Shown here one piece after another: positions 36,434 to 36,592 of a DNA stretch of 36,592 nt. A program made the translations under genes and the position numbers. Location: positions 1 through 36,592 of the forward strand of contig NZ_RHNP01000032.1 in the NCBI RefSeq assembly GCF_003950295.1, in the 5' to 3' direction. This stretch comes from Loigolactobacillus iwatensis (lineage in GTDB: Bacteria > Bacillota > Bacilli > Lactobacillales > Lactobacillaceae). Within the stretch, counting starts at the first letter, position 1; the number at the start of each line of letters is the position of its first letter. Below the pieces are notes generated by a model that was given only the letters and a program-made list of their open reading frames with translations, had not been told where the DNA came from and did not search any database.

Positions 36434-36592
36434 GTTTGGTTTGGTGCGCATTTGTTGTAGTTTGATCCGTGAAACTAGATGGTGATAGTTGCGAAACCCA
36501 AAAGCCGTTCGCTGGATCTGTTTGATCATGCGATTGATGCCTTCAATGGGACCGTTCGAATACTTTGATTCACTGGCATTGAGGATGATCTC
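36407..36592 (-). CDS. ISL3-family transposase, C-terminal part
   Basis: The last 61 codons of a transposase running in from the window edge. The segment includes SKYSNGPIEGINRMIKQIQR, then RTAFGFRNYHHLVSRIKL, the typical C-terminal part of the ISL3 DDE transposase with the conserved glutamate in the NGPIEGIN motif. The frame is open to the window edge and its stop lies inside the terminator hairpin. Only the C-terminus is visible, so whether the full gene is intact is unknown. Confidence 0.85.
   Translation of the reverse strand, partial: EIILNASESKYSNGPIEGINRMIKQIQRTAFGFRNYHHLVSRIKLQQMRTKPNKKTVLEVA

Larger units (their letters stand above)
36360..36592 (-). mobile_element. ISL3-family insertion sequence, truncated by window end
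   Basis: The end begins at about 36360 with GGCTCTCTGTCAAATCCTG, which resembles the terminal repeat of ISL3-type elements (GGCTCTTT-CAAA type). It is followed by a terminator and the 3' end of a transposase. If this end is right, the flanking target duplication (8 bp in this family) would be the bases just before 36360. The other end lies beyond the window. Confidence 0.75.

Overview
This is chromosomal DNA from a low-to-mid GC Gram-positive, almost certainly a member of the Lactobacillaceae. Three things point there. Gene order is Bacillota-like: ymdB-ymcA-mutS-mutL-ruvA-ruvB-queA-tgt-yajC, and groEL-groES-CPBP protease-rex-ydiF-type ABC-F-tsaD-rimI-tsaB. The regulatory sites are Gram-positive: CIRCE, Rex boxes, CcpA cre sites and a tetrahydrofolate riboswitch. 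Lactobacillus-type genes are present: an AdhE fusion enzyme, an ECF FolT, and ISL3-type transposase. No rRNA, tRNA, prophage or CRISPR array was seen.

Layout. 1-5.4 kb: adhE with two Rex operators and a cre, then a gene-free 0.7 kb stretch with structured DNA, then yajC and tgt. 5.9-8.6 kb: queA, ruvB, ruvA. 8.7-9.4 kb: an overlapping pair of small multidrug resistance (YkkC/YkkD-like) genes behind a leader terminator, set between ruvA and mutL. 9.7-15.8 kb: mutL, mutS, ymcA, ymdB. 15.9-17.7 kb: a KimA-type potassium importer. 17.7-18.7 kb: 1 kb without a gene, holding degenerate repeats. 18.7-20.9 kb: groEL-groES with CIRCE. 21.0-24.8 kb: CPBP protease (+), rex (-), ABC-F (+). 24.9-27.7 kb: tsaD, two RimI-type acetyltransferases, tsaB. 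27.8-28.8 kb: two structured regions, folT and its THF riboswitch. 29.1-31.2 kb: L-asparaginase, a 47-aa basic protein, galU. 31.5-33.9 kb: two paralogous ~80-aa proteins of unknown function, a sugar-phosphate isomerase-like TIM barrel and a 59-aa acidic protein. 34.2-36.6 kb: a metallophosphoesterase, a repeat-bearing lipoprotein and the truncated end of an ISL3-family insertion sequence.

How it works together. Most genes are housekeeping: DNA repair (MutSL, RuvAB), tRNA modification (QueA/Tgt queuosine, TsaB/TsaD t6A), protein folding, secretion and cofactor uptake. Rex is encoded about 19 kb from adhE, whose promoter carries a near-perfect Rex box over the likely transcription start and a second one 130 bp further up, so the window contains both a redox sensor and its probable main target. 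FolT is tied to folate by the riboswitch.

The less ordinary material is between genes. Degenerate dispersed repeats recur in at least six intergenic gaps. Several long multi-tier hairpins occur, one of them (27921-28028) enclosing about 80 nt of further structure. A potential pseudoknot leads a 59-aa gene, and inverted repeats built on CTAACAT lie upstream of both ~80-aa paralogs. No previously undescribed multi-gene system could be established from sequence alone; the strongest candidates are the paralog pair with its shared inverted repeat and the structured intergenic elements.
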